Origin: ZC4RG20 sp036381515
Lineage (GTDB): Bacteria; Pseudomonadota; Gammaproteobacteria; Steroidobacterales; Rariloculaceae
Assembly: GCA_036381515.1 (NCBI GenBank)
Contig: DASVCR010000025.1
Location: forward strand, 24,479 to 88,478
Direction of reading: 5' to 3'
Length of the DNA stretch: 64,000 bases
The notes beneath the pieces were generated by a model. The model was not told where the DNA came from. It searched no databases and worked only from the letters and a program-made list of their open reading frames with translations. The first letter of the stretch is position 1; every line of letters starts with the position of its first letter. Positions 1-7,777 of the stretch are shown here, piece by piece. Made by a program: the position numbers and the translations under genes.

Positions 1-1
1 T

Positions 2-922
2 CCCGAGGTCAGCCGGATCGTGCCGCAGGCGGGCCTCGTGCCGACGCTCGCGCTGAACTTCACGGATGCGGATACGTCCGCCGTCTCCGACTTCTGGCAG
101 TTCGCGCTCGCACCCGAGGACGAGACGCGCGCGATCGCGCGCCGCGCGTACGCGGACGGGGCCCGGACGGCGATCGCGCTCGTGCCGATCGACTCCGCGG
201 GCTGGGGGCTGCGGCTGCTGAACAGCTTCCGCGCGGAGTTCGAGGCGCTCGGCGGCCGCGTTCTCGAGTACGAGACGTACGATCGGTCCGCGCGCGACTT
301 CTCGGCGCCGATCGAGGCGCTGCTCAACCTCGATCTCAGCGAGCAGCGGAACACGGAGCTCGAGCGAGCGCTCGGCATGAATCTCGCGTTCGAGCCGCGC
401 CGCCGCCAGGACGCGGACATGATCTTCCTCGCGGCGCCCGATCGCGCGACCGCGCGCCTCCTCGCGCCCGCGCTCAGGCTCTATCTGACCGGCGGCGAGC
501 CGCTGCCGGTCTACGCGAACACGGACGTCCACGAGCCGGCGGACGCCGCGCGGGACGGCGACCTGAACGACATCGTGTTCCCCGACGCGCCGTGGCTGCT
601 CGCTCCCGATCCGCGCGGCACCGAGCTCAGGCGCACGCTGCAGAGCTACTGGCCGCAGCGCGCATCGGGCGGGATCCTGCGCTTCTACGGGATGGGCGTC
701 GACGCGTATCGGCTCGTCGGCGCGCTGTACGCCGGGGCGTACTCGTGGCCGCTCGACGGGCTGTCGGGGCAGCTCGAGCTCGGCCCCGACGGCCGGATCC
801 GGCGCTCGCTGCCGTTCGCGCAGTTCCAGAACGGGCGTGCCGTCGCGCTGCAGCCGCTGCCGCCGGGGCGGATCGCGCCCGAGGAAGGCTCCGAGCTCGG
901 CGGGTTCGTCGGAGCGCGATGA
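2..922 (+). CDS. lpoA: LpoA, penicillin-binding protein activator (3' part; start lies outside window)
   Basis: Outer-membrane lipoprotein that in relatives activates the peptidoglycan synthase PBP1A from the periplasm. The frame is open from base 2, so the N-terminus, lipobox and TPR-like half lie upstream; about 306 C-terminal residues are visible. They show the periplasmic-binding-protein-like fold typical of LpoA C-domains (LVPTLALNF, a TAIALVPIDSAGWG segment, DADMIFLAAPDRATARLLAP, then a GMGVDAYRL stretch near the end). The stop overlaps the yraN start by ATGA, so translation is probably coupled. The order lpoA-yraN-gmhA/diaA is conserved in gammaproteobacteria and supports the call. The family is recognised from residues and context; PBP1A activation is known from the family. 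Confidence 0.88.
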   Translation, partial: PEVSRIVPQAGLVPTLALNFTDADTSAVSDFWQFALAPEDETRAIARRAYADGARTAIALVPIDSAGWGLRLLNSFRAEFEALGGRVLEYETYDRSARDFSAPIEALLNLDLSEQRNTELERALGMNLAFEPRRRQDADMIFLAAPDRATARLLAPALRLYLTGGEPLPVYANTDVHEPADAARDGDLNDIVFPDAPWLLAPDPRGTELRRTLQSYWPQRASGGILRFYGMGVDAYRLVGALYAGAYSWPLDGLSGQLELGPDGRIRRSLPFAQFQNGRAVALQPLPPGRIAPEEGSELGGFVGAR

Positions 923-1290
923 CGAAAGACCGCGCCGCCGCCGGGCTCTACTGGGAAGAGGCGGCGAGCGCATACCTCGAGCGGCACGGCGTTTCGACCT
1001 TGCTGAAGCGCTATCGTTGCCGGCTCGGCGAGCTCGACCTCGTGTGCGCGGACGGAGCGACGCTCGTCGTCGTCGAGGTGCGCGCGCGGCGCAGCGGCGG
1101 TCTCGTGTCGGCGCTCGCGAGCGTCGACGGCAGGAAGCGCCGCCGCATCGTGCGCGCGGCGCGTCATCTGTTGATGCGCCATCCGGAATGGCGCGCGCGT
1201 CCCGTTCGCTTCGACGTCGTCGCGATCGAGCACATCGAGCGGCCGAACCCGGACTTCGTCTGGATCAAGGCCGCGTTCGATGCCGGCTGA
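919..1290 (+). CDS. yraN: YraN family protein (UPF0102), endonuclease-like fold
   Basis: Small 123-residue protein of the UPF0102 family, which has a restriction-endonuclease-like fold but no firmly assigned role. The start is the ATG in the ATGA overlap with lpoA; the longer upstream reading is a shadow in lpoA. The family core is visible: GELDLVCADG (about residues 35-44) and VVVEVRARR (about 48-56), equivalent to the usual G-E-I/L-D-L and V-E-V-K/R-x-R signature. Length matches the family. Followed after 59 bases by the isomerase gene, the usual neighbour. Confidence 0.92.
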   Translation: MTKDRAAAGLYWEEAASAYLERHGVSTLLKRYRCRLGELDLVCADGATLVVVEVRARRSGGLVSALASVDGRKRRRIVRAARHLLMRHPEWRARPVRFDVVAIEHIERPNPDFVWIKAAFDAG

Positions 1291-1349
1291 GCAGTTGATT
1301 GCCGCGGTGCCCAATGCGACAGTGACGGCAGTTTCGTAAGGCCGCCAGA

Positions 1350-1931
1350 ATGGACGAACGCGTACTCGATCACTTCCGCGAGAGCATTGCCGTCAAGCAG
1401 TCGTCGGCCGAGCTCGCGCCGCTCATCGTCACCGCCGCGCGGCTGATGACGCAATCGCTGCTGCACGACGGCAAGATCTTGAGCTGCGGCAACGGCGGCT
1501 CCGCGGCCGACGCGCAGCACTTCTCCGGCGAGCTGCTGAACCGCTTCGAGCTCGAGCGGCCGGGCCTGCCGGCCGTCGCGCTGACGACGGACAGCTCGAC
1601 GCTGACGTCGATCGCGAACGACTACGAGTTCAACGAGATCTTCGCGAAGCAGGTGCGCGCGCTCGGGCAGCCGGACGACGTGCTGCTCGCGATATCGACG
1701 TCCGGCAACTCGGAGAACGTGCTGCGCGCGATCCACGCGGCGCACGAGCGCGGGATGCGAGTCGTCGCGATGACCGGCCGCGACGGCGGTTCGATCGGTC
1801 AGTCGCTTCACGCGGAGGACGTCGAGCTGCGCGTGCCGGCGCAGCGCACGTGCCGCATTCAGGAGGTGCACCTCCTGATCATCCACTGCCTCTGCGACCT
1901 GATCGACGCCGAGCTCCTCGGCACGGAGTGA
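1350..1931 (+). CDS. gmhA: SIS-domain phosphoheptose isomerase (GmhA/DiaA type)
   Basis: A 193-residue SIS-domain protein. GmhA converts sedoheptulose 7-phosphate to D-glycero-D-manno-heptose 7-phosphate, the first step of LPS inner-core heptose synthesis; its paralogue DiaA binds DnaA. Visible motifs are SCGNGGSAADAQH, a GEL segment with the Glu expected in GmhA, AISTSGNSENVL, and CRIQEVHLL with the Gln-Glu-x-x-His of the active site. The tail CLCDLIDAELLG is also DiaA-like, and the lpoA-yraN context is where DiaA sits in E. coli. Residues favour a working isomerase. hldE near 61 kb supplies the next heptose enzymes. A DiaA role cannot be excluded. Confidence 0.85.
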   Translation: MDERVLDHFRESIAVKQSSAELAPLIVTAARLMTQSLLHDGKILSCGNGGSAADAQHFSGELLNRFELERPGLPAVALTTDSSTLTSIANDYEFNEIFAKQVRALGQPDDVLLAISTSGNSENVLRAIHAAHERGMRVVAMTGRDGGSIGQSLHAEDVELRVPAQRTCRIQEVHLLIIHCLCDLIDAELLGTE

Positions 1932-1934
1932 CGC

Positions 1935-1984
1935 GCGCGCTCCTTCGTCGAATCGGACAGCGCGCTCCTTCATCGAATCGGACA
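1935..1984 (+). repeat. Two tandem 25-bp direct repeats
   Basis: Units at 1935-1959 and 1960-1984 start GCGCGCTCCTTC and end TCGAATCGGACA. They differ at one base. They lie immediately after the isomerase stop. No function is evident; they may be a replication-slippage duplication. Confidence 0.85.
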
Positions 1985-2063
1985 CATCCGAAATCTGCGA
2001 CCACGCACACGCCGCGACGCCGCTCGCGTAACGCTGGGAGGCGCGCGACGGACTCGACGCGGC

Positions 2064-2432
2064 GTGGACCGACAGACGGACCGGGTCAGGCGAGCCGAGG
2101 CGCTGTGGTCGCAGTTCGGCGCCGCGATATCACGCACGCTCCTCAGCTACGAGCGCGACGCGGCGCTGCGCGAGGACCTCGCTCAGGAGGTGTTTCTCGC
2201 CGCGCTCGCGTCGATCGACCGCATCGAGGCCGCGGCGAATCCCAAGGCCTACCTCTTCCGGATCGCGCACAACGTCGCGACCGACCACGTCGCGCGGGAG
2301 TCGAGGCGGGGGTGGGTCGAGCTCGACGACGGGATCGCGGATCCCGGCGAAGCGCGCCGAGCGCGCCAGGCTCGAGCGCCTGCTTGCCGAGCTGAGCGAG
2401 CGTTGAACGGTCGGCACGCTGCCGGGCCTTGA
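2064..2432 (+). pseudogene. Truncated ECF-type RNA polymerase sigma factor
   Basis: Reading from GTG 2064, about 100 residues match sigma-70 region 2: REDLAQEVFLAALASIDRI followed by NPKAYLFRIAHNVATDHVAR, the core-binding and -10-recognition helices. After ELDDGIADP the frame drifts into Arg/Ala-rich sequence. In the +2 frame the natural linker continues as AKRAERARLERLLAELSER and hits TGA at 2404-2406. This looks like one extra base near 2343 followed by loss of all of region 4. No region 4 is found downstream; a nested inverted-repeat element lies there instead. No anti-sigma gene is adjacent. Without region 4 it could not recognise a -35 element, so it is called broken. Confidence 0.75.
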
Positions 2433-2506
2433 AGAGGGCCTCCCGACGCCGATGCCTCGCGCGGACGCGTGGAACGGGAGCTTTTGGGACCGCAACGACG
2501 TCAAGG

Positions 2507-2627
2507 GGTCTGCGTGCGCCGCACGTGCCCCGTTCCGGAGGGCGTGGGCCGCCAGGGACGGCGGCCCCCGAGCCGCATGGACGCTCTTCTGGCGTCCCTC
2601 CGGAACGGGGCACGTGCGGCGCAGACC
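2507..2627 (+). repeat. Nested-hairpin intergenic element, copy 1
   Basis: Outer arms at 2507-2542 and 2596-2627 are reverse complements (GGTCTGCG...CCGTTCCGGAGGG), except for a 4-base insertion in the left arm. Inside is a perfect 8-bp hairpin, GGGCCGCC / GGCGGCCC, with loop AGGGAC (2546-2567). It is followed by GAGCCGCATGGACGCTCTT. The same plan recurs at 32858-32976. The rest of the 2433-2713 gap shows nothing recognisable. The element lies between the broken sigma gene and the 3' end of sspB. Confidence 0.8.
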
Positions 2628-2713
2628 ATGCGATGCGCGAAATGACGATGCGAAATGAGTCGTCGAGCGACGACGTCGAACCACGCCCGATTGAACGCGA
2701 AGGCGCGAGATCG

Positions 2714-3121
2714 CTACTTGACGACCTTCAGCGTCGGCTTCTTCGACTCGCCCCCCGACGGCCCGGACGGCTTGTCGGGCTTCGGCGGCGTGCCGGGCCC
2801 GGGCGGCGGCGCCTCCTCGTCCGAGAAGATCATCCCGTGCCCGTTCTCGCGCGCATAGATGCCGAGCACCGCGTCGACGGGCACCTCGACCCGCTGCGCC
2901 ACGCCGGAGAAGCGCGTCTCGAACGTCAGGATCTCGTTGCCGAGCACGAGACCGCGCGTCGCGGCGGGGCTGATGTTCAGAACGAGCTTGCCGTCGACGG
3001 CGTGACCCGGCGGTGCGATCAGCCCCTTGTGCGTCGCGTCGACGACGATGTGGGGCGTCATGTCGTTGTCCAGTATCCACTCGTGCATCGCACGGAGCAG
3101 ATACGGGCGCTTTTTCGTCAT
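2714..3121 (-). CDS. sspB: SspB, ClpXP protease specificity-enhancing factor
   Basis: Adaptor that tethers ssrA-tagged and other substrates to the ClpX ATPase in the cytoplasm. The 135-residue product starts MTKKRPYLLRAMHEWILDN, has the substrate-binding beta-fold core (HIVVDAT, LVLNISPAAT, ILTFETRFSG, VPVDAVLGIYARENG), then a Pro/Gly/Lys-rich linker and the ClpX-binding tail TLKVVK. That tail is the conserved C-terminal XB motif. The ATG at 3121 is chosen because upstream residues belong to the overlapping sspA frame. It lies five bases after sspA, the usual sspA-sspB operon. Confidence 0.95.
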   Translation of the reverse strand: MTKKRPYLLRAMHEWILDNDMTPHIVVDATHKGLIAPPGHAVDGKLVLNISPAATRGLVLGNEILTFETRFSGVAQRVEVPVDAVLGIYARENGHGMIFSDEEAPPPGPGTPPKPDKPSGPSGGESKKPTLKVVK

Positions 3122-3126
3122 CGCCG

Positions 3127-3756
3127 CTACTGGCGCATCTCCTGCTCGATCTCGGTGAGGCTTGCCTGGAACGACGGCCGCGAGAACACGTCGTCCATGT
3201 AGCGCTGGATCGGCTTCGCGTGCGGCGGCAGGTGGATGTTGAACAACGGCAGGCGCCATAGGATCGGCGCGATCGTGCAGTCGACGAGCGAGAACTCGTC
3301 GCTCAGGAAGAACCGCTTCGCGGCGAAGATCTCGACGCTCGACAGGATGCTCTCCTCGAGCGCCTTGATCGCGCGCGCGATCGGCTTGCGGTCGTTGCCC
3401 TCGTAAATCTGCTCCGCGAGCGGATACCAGTCCTTCTCGATCCGGAAGAGCGCGAGCCTGAAGTGCGCCCGCGTGACCGGGTCCACCGGCATAAGCGGCG
3501 GATGCGGGAAACGCTCGTCGAGGTACTCGATGATCACGCGCGAGTCGTACAGGACGAGGTCGCGGTCGACGAGCGTCGGCACGCTGTTGTAGGGATTCAG
3601 GTCGAGCAGGTCCTCGGGGAGATTGCCCTCCTCGACGTCGACGATGTCGATGTTGATGCTCTTCTCGGCCAGCACGAGCCGCGTACGGTGACTCCACGGG
3701 TCGGCCGGCCGCGAGAAGAGCGTCATGACCGATCGACGGTTCGCGATTACCGTCAT
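3127..3756 (-). CDS. sspA: SspA, stringent starvation protein A
   Basis: RNA-polymerase-associated protein with a glutathione-S-transferase fold and no transferase activity; it affects stationary-phase and acid-stress expression. The 209 residues show the thioredoxin-like N-domain (VMTLFSRPADPWSHRTRLVL, NPYNSVPTLVDRDLVLYDSRVI) and the alpha-helical C-domain with FFLSDEFSLVDCTIAPILWR. An AAGGAG precedes the start. Between petC and sspB, matching the common petABC-sspAB order. The stop lies five bases from the sspB start, so the two are cotranscribed. Confidence 0.95.
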   Translation of the reverse strand: MTVIANRRSVMTLFSRPADPWSHRTRLVLAEKSINIDIVDVEEGNLPEDLLDLNPYNSVPTLVDRDLVLYDSRVIIEYLDERFPHPPLMPVDPVTRAHFRLALFRIEKDWYPLAEQIYEGNDRKPIARAIKALEESILSSVEIFAAKRFFLSDEFSLVDCTIAPILWRLPLFNIHLPPHAKPIQRYMDDVFSRPSFQASLTEIEQEMRQ

Positions 3757-3799
3757 GCCAGGAGTCTCCTTGCTCCGATAGGACGTCGCAGCCGGACCT

Positions 3800-4549
3800 T
3801 CAGGCGACGTCCTTCCAGATTTCCCTCTTCAGCATCCACGCAATCAGCAAAAAGACAAGCAGGAAGCCGATGACCTTGATACCGAGCGAGCGCCGCTCGA
3901 GCTGCATCGGCTCGCCGATGTAGTCGAGGAAGTTCACGATGTCCCGGACGACCTGATCGTACTCGGCCTCGGACAGCAGCCCGGGGCGGACGACCTCGAA
4001 TCCGACGAGGACGGGCTCGCCGCCGCCCTCCTCCGAATGCTCGTAGACCGGCCGACGCAGCCCCTGCAGCTCCCACAGCACGTGCGGCATCGCCGTGTTC
4101 GGCAGGACGACGTTGTTCGCGCCGGTCAGGCGCGTCTCGTCGATATAGAAGCCGCGCAGGAAGTTGTAGAGATAGTCGACGCCGCGCGCACGCGCGATCA
4201 GCGACAGGTCCGGCGGATCGGTGCCGAACCAGCGCTCGGCATCCTCGGACCGCATCGCGTTCGTCATCGTCTCGAACGGCTGCTGGTCGGAGAAGATCAG
4301 GTTGTTGATCAGCTGATCCTCCGTCAGCAGCAGCCCTTCGGCGAGCTTGTTGTAGCGCACGTATTGCGCCGAGTGGCAGCCGAGGCAGTAGTTCACGAAA
4401 TACTTCGCGCCGCGTTGCAGAGAAGCCGTGTTCTCGATGTTCGTGTTCGCCGGCGCGAGGTCGCCCCCCTCGCCGGCGCCGAACGCGACGAGCGCGGTCA
4501 GCGCCGCGACGGTCGCCGCGGCCACGGTGGCTGCGACTTTCCTTCTCAT
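3800..4549 (-). CDS. petC: Cytochrome c1 subunit of the bc1 complex
   Basis: Membrane-anchored c-type cytochrome that passes electrons from the Rieske protein to soluble cytochrome c. Of 249 residues, 1-24 form a signal sequence (MRRKVAATVAAATVAALTAL), CLGCH near residue 54 is the haem c site, NTAMPH carries the likely axial Met, and GIKVIGFLLVFLLIAWML near the C-terminus is the anchor helix. The start overlaps the petB stop by ATGA. A much longer upstream reading in this frame is a petB shadow. Last gene of the petABC operon. Confidence 0.95.
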   Translation of the reverse strand: MRRKVAATVAAATVAALTALVAFGAGEGGDLAPANTNIENTASLQRGAKYFVNYCLGCHSAQYVRYNKLAEGLLLTEDQLINNLIFSDQQPFETMTNAMRSEDAERWFGTDPPDLSLIARARGVDYLYNFLRGFYIDETRLTGANNVVLPNTAMPHVLWELQGLRRPVYEHSEEGGGEPVLVGFEVVRPGLLSEAEYDQVVRDIVNFLDYIGEPMQLERRSLGIKVIGFLLVFLLIAWMLKREIWKDVA

Positions 4550-5802
4550 TTCGTCACCCTGGTCGGCACGGGTTTGGTCTTTTCGTAACGCGTGTAGAAC
4601 GGCATCAGCAGGAAGAACGCGAAGTACAGCGTCGTGAAGATGCGCGACAGCGTCGGGTAGATGCCGGTCGCCGGCTGCAGGCCGACGTAGCCGAGCGCGA
4701 GGAAGCTCGCCGCGAACACGCCGAGCGCGACCTTGTAAGTCCAGCTGCGGTAGCGGATCGACTTCACGCGGCAGCGGTCGAGCCACGGCAGGAACGCGGG
4801 CAGCAGCACCGCGAGCCCCATCAGCGTGACGCCGAGCAGCTTGTCCGGCACCGCGCGCAGGATCGCGTAGAACGGCGTGAAGTACCACACGGGGGCGATG
4901 TGCTCCGGCGTCTGCAGCGGATCGGCGGGCTCGAAGTTCGCGTGCTCGAGGAAGTAGCCTCCCATCTCGGGCGCGAAGAACACGACGCCGGCGAACGCGA
5001 TCAGGAACACGATGATGATCACGAGGTCCTTGGCCGTGTGATACGGATGGAACGGCACGCCGTCGACCGGCTTCCCGTCCGCACCCTTGTGCTCCTTGAT
5101 CTCGATGCCGTCCGGGTTCAGCGAGCCCACCTCGTGCAGCGCCATGATGTGCACGACGACGAGCAGCACGAGCATCAGCGGCACCGCGATCACGTGGAAC
5201 GCGAAGAACCGGTTCAGCGTGATGTCGGAGATGTAGTAGTCGCCGCGGATCCACTCGGCGAGGCCTTCGCCGATGACCGGGATCGCGCCGAACAGAGACA
5301 CGATCACCTGCGCGCCCCAGTAGGACATGTTGCCCCACGGCAGCAGATAGCCGAAGAACGCCTCGGCCATCAGCAGCAGATAGATGCCCATGCCGATCAG
5401 CCAGACCAGCTCGCGCGGCTTCTTGTACGAGCCGTACATCAGGCCGCGGAACATGTGCAGGTACACGACGATGAAGAACGCCGAGGCGCCGGTCGAGTGC
5501 ATGTACCGGATCAGCCAGCCCCAGTCGACGTCGCGCATGATGTACTCGACCGACGCGAACGCGTCCTCGGCGGACGGCTTGTAGTTCATCGTCAGCCAGA
5601 TGCCGGTCACGAGCTGGATCACGAGCACGACGAGCGCGAGCACGCCGAACCCGTACCAGATATTGAAGTTCTTCGCAGCGTAGTACTCGGTGGCGTGCTC
5701 CTTCACGAGCTTCGTCATCGGGAAGCGCTCGTCGATCCACGTCCCGAGCGCGGAGAACCCGTTGCCGAGGCTGTCGAAGACGTCCCTATCCCTCGTCGCC
5801 AT
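4546..5802 (-). CDS. petB: Cytochrome b subunit of the bc1 complex
   Basis: Integral quinol-oxidising subunit carrying both b haems. The 418 residues are full length for a bacterial cytochrome b with about eight transmembrane helices. SYWGAQVIVSLFGAIP and HMFRGLMYGSYKKPRE are recognisable. The Qo-site motif reads PVWYFTPFYAILRA, the PVWY version common in gammaproteobacteria rather than PEWY. The gene starts directly after the petA stop with no gap and its stop overlaps the petC start, so the three are one transcript. Confidence 0.96.
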   Translation of the reverse strand: MATRDRDVFDSLGNGFSALGTWIDERFPMTKLVKEHATEYYAAKNFNIWYGFGVLALVVLVIQLVTGIWLTMNYKPSAEDAFASVEYIMRDVDWGWLIRYMHSTGASAFFIVVYLHMFRGLMYGSYKKPRELVWLIGMGIYLLLMAEAFFGYLLPWGNMSYWGAQVIVSLFGAIPVIGEGLAEWIRGDYYISDITLNRFFAFHVIAVPLMLVLLVVVHIMALHEVGSLNPDGIEIKEHKGADGKPVDGVPFHPYHTAKDLVIIIVFLIAFAGVVFFAPEMGGYFLEHANFEPADPLQTPEHIAPVWYFTPFYAILRAVPDKLLGVTLMGLAVLLPAFLPWLDRCRVKSIRYRSWTYKVALGVFAASFLALGYVGLQPATGIYPTLSRIFTTLYFAFFLLMPFYTRYEKTKPVPTRVTK

Positions 5803-6393
5803 TTATGCGCTCCCGGTGTCCGAGCCGATCAGGATCGTCGTCTCGTTCAGAAATCGGTACGGCGGCACCGTCAGGTTCGTCGGCGCCGGTACGCCGGCGA
5901 ACACCCGGCCCGCGAGGTCGAACTTCGAGCCGTGGCACGGGCAGTAGAAGCCGCCGGCCCAATCGGGGCCGAGATCTGCCGGCGCGACCTCGAAGCGCGG
6001 CAGCGGCGCGCAGCCCAGGTGCGTGCAGACACCTTCCAGGACGAGGATTTCCGGGCGAACGCTACGGTACTCGTTCTGCGCATATTCCGGCTGGATGGAC
6101 TCCTCGGACTCCGGATCCGCGAGCTCCGGCTCGACCCGCTTCAGCTGCTCGAGCATGCGCTCCGTGCGGTGCACGATGTAAATCGGGCGGCCGCGCCACT
6201 CGACCCGAGTCATCGAGCCCGGCTCGATCTTGCTGACGTCGAACTCGACCGGCGCGCCGAGCGCTTGTGCGCGGGCGCTCGGCTTGAACGACGCGACGAA
6301 CGGCACCGCGGTGCCGACCAGGCCGACTGTGCCCGTCACGGCCGTAGCCACCGTTAAAAAATGCCTGCGGGTGAAGCCGGTGCTTTCAGCCAT
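5803..6393 (-). CDS. petA: Rieske iron-sulfur subunit of the bc1 complex
   Basis: 2Fe-2S protein that takes the first electron from ubiquinol. The 196 residues begin MAESTGFTRRHFLTVATAV; the twin Arg plus hydrophobic stretch fits Tat export with a retained N-terminal anchor. Cluster ligands are in CTHLGCAPL and CPCHGSKFDLAG, with the usual disulfide cysteines. ATG 6393 is chosen over an upstream start because GAGGAG sits just before it and it leaves a proper Tat signal. First gene of petABC. Confidence 0.95.
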   Translation of the reverse strand: MAESTGFTRRHFLTVATAVTGTVGLVGTAVPFVASFKPSARAQALGAPVEFDVSKIEPGSMTRVEWRGRPIYIVHRTERMLEQLKRVEPELADPESEESIQPEYAQNEYRSVRPEILVLEGVCTHLGCAPLPRFEVAPADLGPDWAGGFYCPCHGSKFDLAGRVFAGVPAPTNLTVPPYRFLNETTILIGSDTGSA

Positions 6394-6504
6394 CGAGCAC
6401 TCCTCGACCGAAAGGGCCAGGCATTCCACTGCCTCCCTGAGTCAAATCCGTCAAATCCGTGTGGTGTTTCAGCTGCTGAAGACGTCGAGCGCGGCCGTCG
6501 GACG

Positions 6505-6530
6505 TCGGAAGACCGGCATTATACACAGCC
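6505..6530 (-). promoter_or_regulatory. Candidate promoter -10 for petABC
   Basis: On the minus strand a perfect TATAAT (plus coordinates 6518-6523) lies about 125 bases before the petA start, in the divergent gap with the protease gene. No good -35 hexamer is visible at 16-18 bases. The assignment rests on the -10 alone. Confidence 0.35.
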
Positions 6531-6578
6531 GTGAAAGAGCTTGGCCACCGGCGGCGGGACGGTAGTAGACTCCGCGCT

Positions 6579-7643
6579 ATGGCCGCGCACGGTAAGGCAA
6601 TCTGGTACGCCGCGCAATGCGTCATGGCGGGGTTGGCCATTGCCTTTGCGGTCGTGATGGTGCGGCCCGAGCTCGTCAATCTGCACCGCGGACCGCTGCC
6701 CGCGACGAGCGGATACGCCGCGGCCGTCGCCGCGACGTCGCCCGCGGTCGTCAATATTTATACGGAGCGGCGCTTCGTCGACGTGCTCGCGGACCGCATG
6801 TACAGCGACCACGGGCTCGGCTCCGGCGTCGTGATCGACCCGCGCGGCTACATCGTGACCGCGTGGCACGTGATCGAGGGCGCGACGGACGTACGCGTGC
6901 AGCTCGCGGACGGGCGCGTCGCGACGCCCAGGTTCGTCGGCGCCGACCGCGCGACGGAGCTCGCGCTCCTCAAGATCGATCTCGACGACCTCCCGACGGT
7001 CAAGCTCGGCCGCTCGGACTCGCTCGCGGTCGGCGACGTCGTGCTCGCGATCGGGAACTCGCTGGGCCTGAGTCACACGGTCACGCTCGGCATCGTGAGC
7101 GCGATCGGCCGGAGCCTCGGGCTCGCCGAATACGAGGACTTCATCCAGACGGATGCCGCGATCAACGCGGGCAACTCCGGCGGCGCGCTCATCAACACTC
7201 GCGGCGAGCTCGTCGGCATCAACGCGGCGGTCACCGAGCGCAGCGGCGGGACCCCGCCCGAGGGCATCGGCTTCGCGATCCCGGTCGACCTCGTGCGCGG
7301 CGTCACCGAGCAGCTGATTGCGCACGGGCGCGTGATCCGCGGCTATCTCGGCATCGTTCAATACGACCCGCTGCCGGCCGCGCTCGCAAACGCCTACGGC
7401 ATCGACGGCTGGGCGATCCGCGTAACCGACGTCACCGGTCCCGCCGCGGCCGCGGGCATCCGGCCGAACGACATCCTGACCCATATCGACGGCAACCGGC
7501 TGCGCGATGACCGTCACGCAAGGAGCCTCGTCGGCGGGCGGCGTCCGGGCGACCGAATCGTGATCGCCGGGATACGGCGGACCGGGGAGCCGTTCGAGGT
7601 CGAGGCGGTGCTCACGGATCAGCCGCCCCGGACCGGCAGCTGA
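6579..7643 (+). CDS. algW: DegS/AlgW-type periplasmic serine protease with one PDZ domain
   Basis: Trypsin-like HtrA-family protease anchored to the inner membrane. DegS/AlgW members cleave the anti-sigma factor RseA/MucA in response to misfolded outer-membrane proteins. Of 354 residues, about 10-28 form the membrane anchor. The catalytic triad is visible: His in TAWHVIEGA, Asp in ATELALLKID, Ser in NAGNSGGAL. A single PDZ domain follows (GYLGIVQYDP to about residue 340). One PDZ plus an anchor favours DegS/AlgW over DegP/DegQ. ATG 6579 is preferred over an in-frame start at 6531 because the extra 16 residues are charged and unlike the family. Divergent from petABC, a common arrangement. Confidence 0.88.
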   Translation: MAAHGKAIWYAAQCVMAGLAIAFAVVMVRPELVNLHRGPLPATSGYAAAVAATSPAVVNIYTERRFVDVLADRMYSDHGLGSGVVIDPRGYIVTAWHVIEGATDVRVQLADGRVATPRFVGADRATELALLKIDLDDLPTVKLGRSDSLAVGDVVLAIGNSLGLSHTVTLGIVSAIGRSLGLAEYEDFIQTDAAINAGNSGGALINTRGELVGINAAVTERSGGTPPEGIGFAIPVDLVRGVTEQLIAHGRVIRGYLGIVQYDPLPAALANAYGIDGWAIRVTDVTGPAAAAGIRPNDILTHIDGNRLRDDRHARSLVGGRRPGDRIVIAGIRRTGEPFEVEAVLTDQPPRTGS

Positions 7644-7777
7644 CGGCGCTCTCGCCGCCCTCGAGCACGCCGTCCGCGCCGCGGCGAATCAAGACGGTCT
7701 CGGGCCGGAGCCGCCGGGTCGATCGGAGCCGGGTCGAACAGGCCGTTCCGGACGCGATCGGCAATTCCAGCGAGATC

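Noticed and set aside
4900..6357. 485-codon plus-strand frame opposite petB and petA
   Set aside because: Antisense shadow rich in Arg, His and Asp; the minus-strand bc1 subunits are certain.
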